A stretch of DNA of 38,002 bases from Streptomyces sp. GKU 895. GTDB lineage: Bacteria; Actinomycetota; Actinomycetes; Streptomycetales; Streptomycetaceae. Every line of letters starts with the position of its first letter. The stretch's first letter is position 1. The stretch is from positions 1 to 38,002 of the forward strand of contig MWJO01000085.1 of assembly GCA_002027195.1 (NCBI GenBank), read 5' to 3'. A model generated the notes under the pieces. The model did no database searches and had not been told where the DNA came from. It was given only the letters and a program-made list of their open reading frames with translations. This document shows positions 24,507 to 32,773 of this stretch, one piece after another. A program made the translations under genes and the position numbers.

Positions 24507-25834
24507 ATGCCCATCACGAAGCGCAGCCGGCTCAGCAGAGTGGCAGCCTCCACCGTCGCGTCGCCCTCGGCGCCACCGCACTCGCCGCCTGTGGTTCGGA
24601 CGACGGCGACTCGAAGACCGAATCGGGGCCGGTCTCGCTGACGTACTGGACCTGGACCCCCGGCATGGACAAGGTCGTCGACCTCTGGAACAAGGGCCAG
24701 GGCAAGAAGGACCAGATCACCGTCACGGTGAAGAAGCAGGCGTCCGGCGACACGCTGGTCACCAAGATCCTCACCGCGCACAAGGCCGGCAAGGCCCCCG
24801 ACCTGGTCCAGGCCGAGTACCAGGCGCTGCCGACGCTGGTCAGCAACGACGCCCTCGCCGACATAGCGAAGAACGTCGGCGACGCGAAGGACAAGTTCGC
24901 CGAGGGCGTCTGGCAGCAGACCACGCTGGGCACGGACGCCGTCTACGCCGTCCCGCAGGACATCGGCCCCATGATGTTCTACTACCGCCAGGACCTCTTC
25001 AAGAAGTACGGCCTGACCGTCCCCACCACCTGGGACCAGTTCGCCGAGACGGCCCGTGCCCTGAAGAAGAAGTCCCCCGGCACGGACCTCACCACGTTCT
25101 CCGCCAACGACTCCGGCCTCTTCGCGGGCCTGGCCCAGCAGGCCGGCGCCAAGTGGTGGACCACCGAGGGCGACAAGTGGAAGGTCGGCATCGACGACGC
25201 GGCCACCAAGAAGGTCGCCGACTTCTGGGGCGGCCTCGTCAAGGAGGGCGCCATCGACAACCAGCCGATGTACACCCCTGCCTGGAACAAGGCGCTCAAC
25301 ACCGGCAAGCAGATCGCCTGGGTCTCCGCCGTGTGGGCGCCGGGCACGCTGACCACGGCCGCGCCGGACACCAAGGGCAAGTGGGCGATGGCCCCGCTCC
25401 CCCAGTGGACCGCCGGTGAGAACAGGACCGGCAGCTGGGGCGGCTCCTCGACGGCCGTGACGACGGACTCCAAGCACCAGGAGGCCGCCGCCAAGTTCGC
25501 CGCCTGGCTGAACACGGACGACGCGGCCCTGACCGCGCTGGCCAAGGAGAGCGGCATCTACCCGGCCGCCACCAACGCCCAGACCTCGGGCGCCTTCGCC
25601 GAGCCGCCGGCGTACTTCTCGAACCAGGCCGACTTCTACACCAAGGCCGCCGAGATCGCGAAGACCACGGCCCCCTCCGCCTGGGGCCCGAACGTGAACG
25701 TCGCCTACACCGCCTTCAACGACGCCTTCGGCGCCGCCGCCAAGAACAAGTCGGACTTCAGCGCCGCCCTGGACACGATGCAGGCCGCCACCGTCGCCGA
25801 CCTCAAGAAGCAGGGCTTCGGGGTCTCCGAGTGA
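24507..25834 (+). CDS. ganE: Sugar ABC transporter substrate-binding lipoprotein (galacto-oligosaccharide), one frameshift
   Basis: This is the extracellular solute-binding protein of a CUT1 importer. The lipoprotein signal begins at ATG 24507 (MPITKRSRLSRVAASTVA) after GGGGAG. The lipobox LAAC, which gives the lipid-bearing Cys, is in the next frame (ALGATALAACGSDDGDS), so one indel falls near 24560-24566. The mature part has SBP_bac_1 features: SLTYWTWTPGMDKVVDLWNK, APDLVQAEYQALPTLVSN, VYAVPQDIGPMMFYYRQDLF, YGLTVPTTWDQF and ENRTGSWGGSSTAVTTDSKH. It heads the operon with two permeases and the LacI regulator. The galactan substrate is inferred from the divergent galactosidase and galactanase. 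No ATPase is present; Streptomyces importers of this class use the shared MsiK. Confidence 0.9.
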
Positions 25835-26754
25835 CGAGCGCACGCCGGAAGCCGTACGGGGTCAAGGGGGCCCCGTATGCCTTCCTCATCCCCGCCACGG
25901 TCCTGTTCCTGGTCTTCTTCGCGCTGCCCATCGGGTACGCGGTCTGGCTCAGCTTCCGCAAGGTGCACGTCTCGGGCCTCGGCCTCGGGAAGGGCGCCCG
26001 CGAGGAGGTCTGGGCGGGCTTGTCGAACTACACCGCCGCCCTCCATGACAGTGAGCTGCTGCACGGCGCGCTGCGCGTCCTCGGCTACGGCTGCATCGTC
26101 GTCCCCGTGATGCTCGGCCTCGCCCTGCTCTTCGCTCTGATGCTCGACAGCGACAAGGTCCGGTTCACCCCCTTCACCCGCCTCGCGATCTTCCTGCCGT
26201 ACGCCGTCCCCGGCGTCGTGGCGGCCATGCTGTGGGGCTTCCTCTACCTGCCCGACGTCAGCCCCTTCTCCTACGTGCTGGACAAGCTCGGTCTGCCGCA
26301 GCCGGACCTGCTCAGCGGCGGTCCGCTGTACCTCGCGCTGTCGAACATCGCCGTGTGGGGCGGCACCGGCTTCAACATGATCGTCATCTACACCGCACTC
26401 CAGGCCATCCCGGCCGAGGTGTACGAGGCGGCGAAGCTGGACGGGGCCACCCCGCGCCAGGTCGCACTGAAGATCAAGATCCCGATGGTGGCGCCCTCGC
26501 TGGTGCTGACCTTCTTCTTCTCGATCATCGCCACCCTCCAGGTGTACAACGAGCCGACCACCCTCAAGCCGCTGACCAACTCGGTGTCCACGACGTGGAG
26601 CCCGCTGATGAAGGTCTACCGGGACGCGTTCGGCACCAACGACATCTACGCGGCGGCCGCCCAGGCCGTGATCATCGCGCTCGCCACCCTGCTGCTGTCC
26701 TTCGGGTTCCTGCGGGCCGCGAACCGTCGCCAGAAGCAGGAGGCAGCACGATGA
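25831..26754 (+). CDS. ganF: Sugar ABC transporter permease (MalF/GanP type)
   Basis: The 307-residue integral membrane protein has six predicted segments, starting with PYAFLIPATVLFLVFFALPI. The cytoplasmic EAA loop that contacts the ATPase is EVYEAAKLDGATPRQVALKI followed by a conserved proline. It lacks the long periplasmic loop of enteric MalF, as do other actinomycete CUT1 permeases. The GTG at 25831 overlaps the stop of the binding-protein gene by 4 bases (GTGA). It pairs with the next permease to form the channel. Confidence 0.92.
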   Translation: MTSARRKPYGVKGAPYAFLIPATVLFLVFFALPIGYAVWLSFRKVHVSGLGLGKGAREEVWAGLSNYTAALHDSELLHGALRVLGYGCIVVPVMLGLALLFALMLDSDKVRFTPFTRLAIFLPYAVPGVVAAMLWGFLYLPDVSPFSYVLDKLGLPQPDLLSGGPLYLALSNIAVWGGTGFNMIVIYTALQAIPAEVYEAAKLDGATPRQVALKIKIPMVAPSLVLTFFFSIIATLQVYNEPTTLKPLTNSVSTTWSPLMKVYRDAFGTNDIYAAAAQAVIIALATLLLSFGFLRAANRRQKQEAAR

Positions 26755-27656
26755 GTTCTCTTGCCGTCCGCAAGGCCGAGCCGGCCGCCGGCACCACGCC
26801 CGGCGCCGCCCAGGGCCCGCCGCTACGCCGCCGGATCGCGCTCGTCCCGACCCTCACCCTGCTGATCGGCGCGCTGTACACGCTGCTGCCGGTCGCCTGG
26901 GTGGTCATCGCGTCGACCAAGTCCGGCGAGGAGCTGTTCTCGACCTTCACGTTCCTGCCGGGCTCGGGCTTCGTCGACAATCTCCAGGACCTGAGCGCCT
27001 ACCGCGACGGCGTCTACTGGCAGTGGATGGGCAACTCCGCCTTCTACGCCGGCTGCGGCGCGCTGCTGTCGACGGTGGTGTCGGCGTTCAGCGGCTACGC
27101 GCTGGCGATCTACCGCTTCCGCGGCCGCGAGACGATGTTCAACGTGCTGCTCGCCGGTGTGCTGATGCCGCCGGTCATCCTGGCCGTACCGCAGTATCTG
27201 CTGCTGGCGCAGGCGGACTTGACGGACTCGTACCTGTCCGTGCTGCTGCCGCAGATCCTCTCGCCGTACGGCGTCTACCTCGCCCGGATCTATGCCCAGG
27301 CCGCCGTGCCCGCGGACGTGGTGGAGGCCGGGCGGATGGACGGGGCGAGCGAGTGGCGGATCTTCAGCCGGGTCGCGCTGCCGATGATGATCCCCGGCAT
27401 GGTCACGGTGTTCCTGTTCCAGTTCGTGGCGATCTGGAACAACTTCCTGCTCCCGTACATCATGCTGAGCGACGACGAGAAGTTCCCGATCACGCTCGGT
27501 CTGTACACGCTCCTGGAGCAGGGCGCCAACACCCCGGCGCTGTACACCCTGGTGATCACCGGCGCGTTCCTCGCGGTGTTCCCGCTGATCGCGCTCTTCC
27601 TGGTCATCCAGCGGTTCTGGAGTCTCGATCTGCTGTCCGGAGCCGTAAAGTCATGA
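26751..27656 (+). CDS. ganG: Sugar ABC transporter permease (MalG/GanQ type)
   Basis: The 301-residue partner permease has a 27-residue hydrophilic N terminus and six membrane segments. Its EAA loop is VVEAGRMDGASEWRIFSRVA followed by LPMMIPG. LPYIMLSDDEKFPITLGLY near the C terminus is typical of CUT1 MalG-type subunits. It starts at ATG 26751, sharing ATGA with the previous stop, and ends inside the start of the LacI gene in the same way. These overlaps imply coupled translation of the whole transporter. Confidence 0.92.
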   Translation: MSSLAVRKAEPAAGTTPGAAQGPPLRRRIALVPTLTLLIGALYTLLPVAWVVIASTKSGEELFSTFTFLPGSGFVDNLQDLSAYRDGVYWQWMGNSAFYAGCGALLSTVVSAFSGYALAIYRFRGRETMFNVLLAGVLMPPVILAVPQYLLLAQADLTDSYLSVLLPQILSPYGVYLARIYAQAAVPADVVEAGRMDGASEWRIFSRVALPMMIPGMVTVFLFQFVAIWNNFLLPYIMLSDDEKFPITLGLYTLLEQGANTPALYTLVITGAFLAVFPLIALFLVIQRFWSLDLLSGAVKS

Positions 27657-28684
27657 CCATGAGCAACACGGGGGGCCGCCGCAGACCGCCGACGATCCAC
27701 GACGTGGCGCGCGAGGCCGGGGTCTCGCGCGGCACGGTGTCGCGGGTGCTCAACGGCGGCCACTACGTCAGCCCGGCCGCCCAGGAAGCGGTCAACGCGG
27801 CGATCCGCAAGACGGGTTACGTCGTCAACCGCCACGCCCGCTCGCTGATCACCGGACGTTCGGACTCCATCGGCTTCCTGCTGACGGAGCCTCAGGAGCG
27901 GTTCTTCGAGGACCCGAACTTCAACGTCCTGCTCAGCAGCTGCACCCAGGCGCTGGCCGCGCACGACATCCCGCTGCTGCTGATGCTGGCGGGCACGAAG
28001 GACGAACGGCGGCGCATCACGCGGTACATCACCGCCGGGCACGTCGACGGGGTGCTGCTGGTCTCCAGCCACTCCGGCGACCCGGTCGCGGAGGAACTGC
28101 GCGAGGCGGGCGTACCGCTCGTGCAGTGCGGCAAGCCGATGGGGCCCGGCGCCAAGGTGAGTTACGTGGCCGCGGACGACCGGGACGGCGCCCGCGACAT
28201 GGTGCGCCATCTGCTGTCACTGGGGCGGCGCCGGATCGCCATGGTCAGCGGCCCGCTCGACACCCCGGGCGGCGTGGACCGGCTCGCCGGTTACAAGGAG
28301 GTGCTCACGGACGCGGGCATCCCGGTCGACGAGCGGCTCATCGTCTCCGGCGACTACAGCCGGGCGAGCGGCGAGGCAGGGGCCGAGCGGCTGCTGGCAC
28401 AGGCCCCCGACCTGGACGCCGTGTTCGTGGCCTCCGACCTGATGGCGCAGGGTGCCCTGGCCGCGCTGGCCAGGGCGGGCCGGCGGGTGCCCGAGGACGT
28501 GTCCGTGGGCGGCTTCGACGACTCCGTGGCGGCGCTGGAAGCCACCCCGGCCCTCACCACGATCCGCCAGCCCTACGACCGGATCAGCGCCGAGATGGTG
28601 CGGGTGCTGCTCGGGCAGATCAACGGCGAGGACCCGATGGCGGTGATCCTGCCGACGGAGCTGGTGAAACGCGACTCGACGTGA
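27653..28684 (+). CDS. ganR: LacI-family repressor of the galactan locus
   Basis: The 343-residue regulator has the LacI helix-turn-helix at residues 14-35 (TIHDVAREAGVSRGTVSRVL) and hinge residues through TGYVVNRHARSL. A periplasmic-binding-protein-like sugar domain follows: DSIGFLLTEPQ, AGHVDGVLLVSSHSG, VSYVAADDRDGARDMVRHLL, DAVFVASDLMAQGALAAL and DVSVGGFDDSVAALEATPAL. The ATG at 27653 overlaps the permease stop (ATGA), so the repressor is made with its transporter. The perfect operator at 24439-24454 and the weaker one at 24351-24364 are its likely sites. The inducer is probably galactobiose or a longer galacto-oligosaccharide, by analogy with other galactan systems. Confidence 0.92.
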   Translation: MTMSNTGGRRRPPTIHDVAREAGVSRGTVSRVLNGGHYVSPAAQEAVNAAIRKTGYVVNRHARSLITGRSDSIGFLLTEPQERFFEDPNFNVLLSSCTQALAAHDIPLLLMLAGTKDERRRITRYITAGHVDGVLLVSSHSGDPVAEELREAGVPLVQCGKPMGPGAKVSYVAADDRDGARDMVRHLLSLGRRRIAMVSGPLDTPGGVDRLAGYKEVLTDAGIPVDERLIVSGDYSRASGEAGAERLLAQAPDLDAVFVASDLMAQGALAALARAGRRVPEDVSVGGFDDSVAALEATPALTTIRQPYDRISAEMVRVLLGQINGEDPMAVILPTELVKRDST

Positions 28685-28783
28685 TGAGGGTGTCCCGGCA
28701 AGCGGTCAGGATCGGAGAAGCGGCATCCCCCTCCCCCGGCCTACGGTGAAACCACCGACGAAAACCCCACGGAGGAGCACACC

Positions 28784-29128
28784 ATGACCGCCGGACTGAA
28801 GACCATCATCTACCCCGTCAAGGACGTCGCCCGCGCGAAGGCCGTGTTCAGCGCCCTGCTGCAGACCGAACCGTATGCCGACGAGGCGTACTACGTCGGC
28901 TTCAAGGACGCCGGGCAGGACGTGGGCCTCGACCCCAACGGGCACGCGCGGGGCATGACCGGTCCGGTCCCGTACTGGCACGTGGACGACATCCGGGCCC
29001 GCCTCGCCGCGCTGCTCGACGCGGGCGCCGAGCTGCTCCAGGACGTCACGGACGTCGGCGGGGGCAAGCTGATCGCGTCCGTGAAGGACCCGGACGGCAA
29101 CCTCGTCGGGATCACCCAGGACAGCTGA
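28784..29128 (+). CDS. VOC-family (glyoxalase/bleomycin-resistance-like) protein
   Basis: The 114-residue single-module vicinal-oxygen-chelate protein shows the paired beta-alpha-beta pattern: LKTIIYPVKDVARAKAVFSALL at the start, YYVGFKDAGQDVGLDPNG in the middle, PYWHVDDIRARLAALLDAGA, and IASVKDPDGNLVGITQ at the end. The canonical metal-binding Glu near the C terminus is not clear, so catalysis is uncertain. GGAGGAG precedes ATG 28784. A MarR regulator follows after 46 bases in the same direction. Many such proteins bind or isomerise small molecules; no substrate can be named. Confidence 0.82.
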   Translation: MTAGLKTIIYPVKDVARAKAVFSALLQTEPYADEAYYVGFKDAGQDVGLDPNGHARGMTGPVPYWHVDDIRARLAALLDAGAELLQDVTDVGGGKLIASVKDPDGNLVGITQDS

Positions 29129-29150
29129 GACCGCCCCTGCCCCGGTATGG

Positions 29151-29162
29151 ATGCATGCGCAT
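29151..29162. promoter_or_regulatory. Overlapping palindromes before the marR gene
   Basis: ATGCATGCGCAT contains the perfect palindromes ATGCAT and ATGCGCAT, just 12 bases before ATG 29175. MarR-family regulators often repress their own genes from such sites. Confidence 0.35.
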
Positions 29163-29174
29163 TAACATGGGGGC

Positions 29175-29564
29175 ATGGCAGTGAACGCGGCCGGGGCCCG
29201 GCTCGAGGAACAGTGGCGGGACATCCTGGCGGTCCACGCCCGCACGATGTGTGAGATCGACCGGGTCCTGCACCCGCACGGGCTGGGCGCGAGCGACTTC
29301 GAGGTGCTCGACCTCCTCGCCGCCGAGGCCCCGGCGGAGGGCGACCTGTGCCGGGTGCAGAACCTGGTGGGCCGGGTCCATCTCAGCCAGAGCGCGCTCT
29401 CCCGGCTGATCGGCCGGCTGGAGAAGGACGGCCTGGTGGAGCGGTCCGTGTGCATGGAGGACCGGCGCGGGGTGTGGGTGGCGCTGACCCGCAAGGGACG
29501 CGATCTGCACGCCGAGGTCCTGCCGCTGCAGCGGGAGGCGCTGGGGCGCATGCTGGGCGACTGA
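29175..29564 (+). CDS. MarR-family transcriptional regulator
   Basis: The 129-residue winged-helix regulator has LGASDFEVLDLLAAEA before the helix-turn-helix, VGRVHLSQSALSRLIGRLEK as recognition region, and GLVERSVCMEDRRGVWVALT as the DRR-type wing with the family's conserved Asp-Arg. The C-terminal dimer helix is short (29 residues after the wing), at the low end for the family. ATG 29175 is used; there is no clear ribosome site, and the transcript may have a very short leader. It probably controls itself and perhaps the VOC gene just before it. Confidence 0.85.
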   Translation: MAVNAAGARLEEQWRDILAVHARTMCEIDRVLHPHGLGASDFEVLDLLAAEAPAEGDLCRVQNLVGRVHLSQSALSRLIGRLEKDGLVERSVCMEDRRGVWVALTRKGRDLHAEVLPLQREALGRMLGD

Positions 29565-29682
29565 GGCCCGGCGCCGGGCGCTGATGAAGAGGCTGTGAAA
29601 TCCGGAACCGGGCGGGGTGTACACGGCCGGGTGCCTGGCCATGCTGAACGGAGTACTGCGCGCACAGATCGGAGACTCCGCA

Positions 29683-30678
29683 GTGACCGTGGTACCGGTA
29701 CCGGGCCGGGCGGCCGACTTCAGCTCGTACGTGACGCGCTCCGTGGAGGAGGCGCACGATGCGATCGCCGCCCACTACTACGACATGGATCTGCAGGTCG
29801 TGGGCCCCACCGAGGACTTCGCGACCAGGCTGAACGTGCTCGGCCTCGGCTCGCTCACGGTCGGCGACATCTGTTTCGGCACCGAGATCCGCAGCGGATG
29901 GGCCGCGCCCGGCTCCTATCATGTGGCCGTCCCGGTGCGGGGGTGCTTCAGCCTCCAACAGGGCTGCGGGGACGTCGTGTTCGCGACGACGGGCAACGCC
30001 GTCTTCTTCGATCCGTCCCGGCACATCCGGGTCGACGCCTGGTCACCGGACTGCCAGGCCCTCACCGTGAAGATCGACAAACAGGCTCTCCATCTCGCCC
30101 TGGAGTCCCTGCTCGGCCGGCCGGTGTCCCGCCCGCCGGTCTTCGGGCCGTCGGTCGACGTGCGGGACGGACCCGGCCGCAGCTGGGCGCAGCTGGCCAC
30201 CTGGGCGCTGCTGGAGAAGGACACCTCGCTCGGGCTGCTGGAGCGGCCGCTGATCCGCTCGCGCATCGAACAGAGTCTGCTCGAAGGGGTGTTGCTGGCG
30301 GCCGAGCACAGCTACCGGGAGGAGCTGGAGGCTCCCGCGCCGCCGGCGATGCGGCCCGCCTCGGTCAAGCGGGTGATGGACGCCGTGCAGGAGCGGCCGG
30401 CCGAGGCGTACGACGCCGCCCGGCTGGCGGGGATCGCGCAGGTCAGTGTGCGCACGCTCCAGGAGGCGTTCCGCAGGCACGTCGGGATGCCGCCGATGGC
30501 GTACGTGTACGACGTGCGCCTGCAGCGGGTGCGCGCCGAGCTGCGGGCCGGCGGGCCGGGGGCGATGACCGTGTCGGACGTGGCGCACCGGTGGGGGTTC
30601 GTGCATCTGGGCCGGTTCGCGTCCCGGTACCGGGAGCGGTTCGGCGAGACGCCCTCACGCACGCTGCGCGGCACGTGA
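29683..30678 (+). CDS. AraC-family transcriptional regulator
   Basis: The N-terminal AraC_binding_2-type domain is visible from ADFSSYVTRSVEEAHDAI to YHVAVPVRGCFSL and VFFDPSRHIRVDAWS. The C-terminal double helix-turn-helix includes YDAARLAGIAQVSVRTLQEA, FRRHVGMPPMAYVYDVRLQR and MTVSDVAHRWGFVHLGRFAS, then YRERFGETPS. The GTG at 29683 is chosen because GGAG lies 9-12 bases ahead and the family homology begins soon after. ATG 29641 and GTG 29617 are in-frame alternatives that add 14 or 22 residues. The product is about 331 residues. Its target and effector are unknown. It converges with the SseB-like gene across two hairpins. Confidence 0.85.
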   Translation: MTVVPVPGRAADFSSYVTRSVEEAHDAIAAHYYDMDLQVVGPTEDFATRLNVLGLGSLTVGDICFGTEIRSGWAAPGSYHVAVPVRGCFSLQQGCGDVVFATTGNAVFFDPSRHIRVDAWSPDCQALTVKIDKQALHLALESLLGRPVSRPPVFGPSVDVRDGPGRSWAQLATWALLEKDTSLGLLERPLIRSRIEQSLLEGVLLAAEHSYREELEAPAPPAMRPASVKRVMDAVQERPAEAYDAARLAGIAQVSVRTLQEAFRRHVGMPPMAYVYDVRLQRVRAELRAGGPGAMTVSDVAHRWGFVHLGRFASRYRERFGETPSRTLRGT

Positions 30679-30839
30679 GCCGGTCCGCCGCAATCCTCCG
30701 CGTTTTGCGGACAGGTGCCGCGCATCCCGGAGCGACGACACCGCCCCGTGGTCATATCGTCACATCACGTCGATCGTGGACGTCCGGGGAGGAGCGGAGT
30801 CGGCGCCGTTCCTCCCTCAGCGGCACCTTGGCGTCGTCC

Positions 30840-30870
30840 GGAGCGCGGCAGCGGGAGAGGCCCGCGCTCC
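30840..30870. terminator. Hairpin 1 between convergent araC-type and sseB-type genes
   Basis: GGAGCGCGG (30840-30848) pairs with CCGCGCTCC (30862-30870), a perfect 9-base stem with a 13-base loop, in the 249-base convergent spacer. Confidence 0.5.
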
Positions 30871-30877
30871 GTCCACC

Positions 30878-30917
30878 GGGCCCGGCCGCTCCCCTCGAGT
30901 CACCGGTGGCCGGGCCC
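30878..30917. terminator. Hairpin 2, next to the sseB-type stop
   Basis: GGGCCCGGCC (30878-30887) pairs with GGCCGGGCCC (30908-30917). It lies 10 bases past the SseB-like stop on the minus strand and most likely ends that transcript. The loop of 20 bases contains the palindrome CACCGGTG at its edge. Confidence 0.6.
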
Positions 30918-30927
30918 GGCCCTCCGG

Positions 30928-31332
30928 TCAGCCGTGCGAGCGGCCCAGCAGGGTGCGCACGCCTTCCGAGGTGAGCGTCAGCGGGTGCGCGGACGCGGCG
31001 TCGATGGTGAGGGCCAGATCGTCCGTCGGCCACTCCGCGGCGAGCGCGCCCAGCGGCACCAGGCGGTAGCGGGAGACGAAGGGCAGCAGACCGGCCATCT
31101 CGTCCTCCGAGGTGAACACCGGCACCACCGGATCGCCGCCGGGCTGCTCGATGACCGGCAGGGCCACCGTCGTGGGGTTGTCGGCGTCCTCCTCGCTGGC
31201 ATCGTCCGGCACCGGCACGAGGACGTCACTGCCCACGAGCGTGTCCAGCGCCACCGTGTCCTCGGTGTTCTCGGCCAGCGCGTCCAGCGCCCGCCGGGCC
31301 GGTGTGGTGTTGTCGTGCGCGGGTGTGTCCAT
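30928..31332 (-). CDS. SseB-like domain protein
   Basis: The 134-residue protein carries a single SseB N-terminal domain: ALDALAENTEDTVALDTLVG, DVLVPVPDD, a variable acidic stretch EEDADNP, then TVALPVIEQPGGDPVVPVFT, SEDEMAGLLPF and the tail ALTIDAASAHPLTLTSEGVR. Actinomycete members are soluble and of unknown function; the E. coli SseB link to serine sensitivity does not explain them. AGGGGA precedes ATG 31332. A perfect 15-base palindrome lies upstream at 31413-31427, so it may have its own promoter rather than share that of the monooxygenase. Confidence 0.8.
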   Translation of the reverse strand: MDTPAHDNTTPARRALDALAENTEDTVALDTLVGSDVLVPVPDDASEEDADNPTTVALPVIEQPGGDPVVPVFTSEDEMAGLLPFVSRYRLVPLGALAAEWPTDDLALTIDAASAHPLTLTSEGVRTLLGRSHG

Positions 31333-31412
31333 GGTGAATCCCCTGGTAGCGGTGGTCGTACGGCTCGGCCGGGCGCTCGGTCCCGGGCGCGTCCTGGTCG
31401 CGTACCCGATCC

Positions 31413-31427
31413 GGAGTGTGACACTCC
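31413..31427. promoter_or_regulatory. 15-base perfect palindrome upstream of the SseB-like gene
   Basis: GGAGTGT-G-ACACTCC has 7-base arms about one centre base. It is 81 bases upstream of the SseB-like start and 9 bases after the monooxygenase stop on the minus strand. An operator is more likely than a terminator, as the loop would be too tight. Confidence 0.45.
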
Positions 31428-31435
31428 CCTACGGC

Positions 31436-32666
31436 TCAGGGAATCAGCGGGATGTGGTCCGAGGGCAGACCGAGGCGGTCGCAGCCGACCCTGCGGTAGA
31501 GGGGCTCGGCCATGCTGGGGCCGACATGCGTCCAGTACGTGGCGGCGTCCCGGAAGTAGCGTTGCATGCGCTCGCCGTCGCGCGCGTGCCGGGAGCCGGC
31601 CGTGCGGAAGAGGATGTTCTGCAGGGCGTCCCAGGCCAGGCGTCCGGCGTTGAGGAACATCAGGGCGAGCCGGTTGTCCTCCGCCATGGTGAAGGGCGCC
31701 TCCCCTGCCACGCCGCGGCGGCAGGTCTCCATCCAGTCCGCGGCCGTGTGCTGGAGCGCCGCCTCCGCAGTGCGGATCAGCCCGAGTGCCTCGCCGAGGT
31801 GACGCTGGTAGTCGTGCAGGTCGGCGCGGGTGCGGTCGGGCTCCAGGAGGAGGGGACGGCCGGACAGGATGCGCGCGTACTCGTCCGCCGCCGCGTATCC
31901 GATGCCGGTCATGACGGCGGCCAGTTCGCCGTGGTAGAAACTCGGCGCCCGGTGGGCGTACATCGGGTTGCCGTGCAGTTTCGAGCCGACGCTACCGCCC
32001 TCGACGGGCAGGTCGGCGAGGCTGGCCTCGCGGGTGAAGTACGCGGGGATGCGGGCGTTCTCCATGTGGACGCTGTGGGAGCCGCTGCCGCGCAGGCCGA
32101 GGACGCCGTGCCAGTCGTCGAGCACGGTGAACTCCGAGCGGGGGGCGACGAACAGCAGCACGGGGCCGGGCGGATCACCGGCCGCCAGGGTCTGGCCGAG
32201 ATAGTGGGTGGAGTAGGGGGCGCCCGAGGAGTACGGCCAGGTTCCGTCGAGGACGACATGGCCGTCGCCGTCGGGACGCGCGACGCCGACGGGGGGCGAC
32301 GGTGGACGCCGCCCTGAAGTCGCCGTCGGCGCCGAAGATCTCGTCCTGGGCCCGCTCCTCGAAGAACCCGGCGACCTGGAGGACGTGGGCGGCGGTGAGG
32401 GACAGGGCCCAGCCGGTGGAGGGGCAGCCGCGGGCGATCTCGGTGATCACGCGGTAGAAGACGGGCAGGCCGAACTCGTAGCCGCCGTACCGGCGTGGCT
32501 GGAGCATGCGGTAGAAGCCGGCCCGCAGGAAGTCGTCGTGGGTGTCCTTCGGGTAGTGGGTCAGCCTCTCGGTCTCCGGCTGGCGTTCGAGCAGTACGGG
32601 CCGCAGCCGCACGGCCCGTTCGATGACGTCTTCCGCGGTGAGTTCCGGTTCGGGGGCGGCGATCAC
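31436..32666 (-). CDS. Acyl-CoA-dehydrogenase-fold flavin monooxygenase (group D, HsaA/HpaB-like), one frameshift
   Basis: This protein of about 409 residues has the acyl-CoA dehydrogenase fold used by two-component flavin hydroxylases that take reduced flavin from a partner reductase. It starts at GTG 32666 after AGGAGG. The N-terminal helices contain TERLTHYPKDTHDDFLRAGF and MLQPRRYGGYEF, then GCPSTGWALSLTAAHVLQV. After STVAP the frame shifts at a run of six G (32291-32296), and reading continues as VGVARPDGDGHVVLDGTWPY, VLLFVAPRSEFTVLDDWHGV and GLRGSGSHSVHMENARIPAY. The C-terminal bundle holds FRTAGSRHARDGERMQRYFR. No catalytic Glu of true acyl-CoA dehydrogenases is evident. Dropping one G restores the frame. 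No flavin reductase gene is in view. Confidence 0.78.
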
Positions 32667-32761
32667 GGTGCCTCCTGACGTGTGGGGACGTCCGAATGTG
32701 GCGCGACAGGAGTGATTGAACACGGCAACAGCCGCTCTTGTACCCACCGGATAACGCCAAC

Positions 32762-32773
32762 AGTGAGGTCACT
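32762..32773. promoter_or_regulatory. Inverted repeat AGTGA-GG-TCACT at the edge of the monooxygenase upstream region
   Basis: Perfect 5-base arms flank a GG centre. The repeat overlaps the stop codon of the preceding minus-strand gene and lies 96 bases before the monooxygenase start. It might be an operator for the monooxygenase. Confidence 0.3.
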
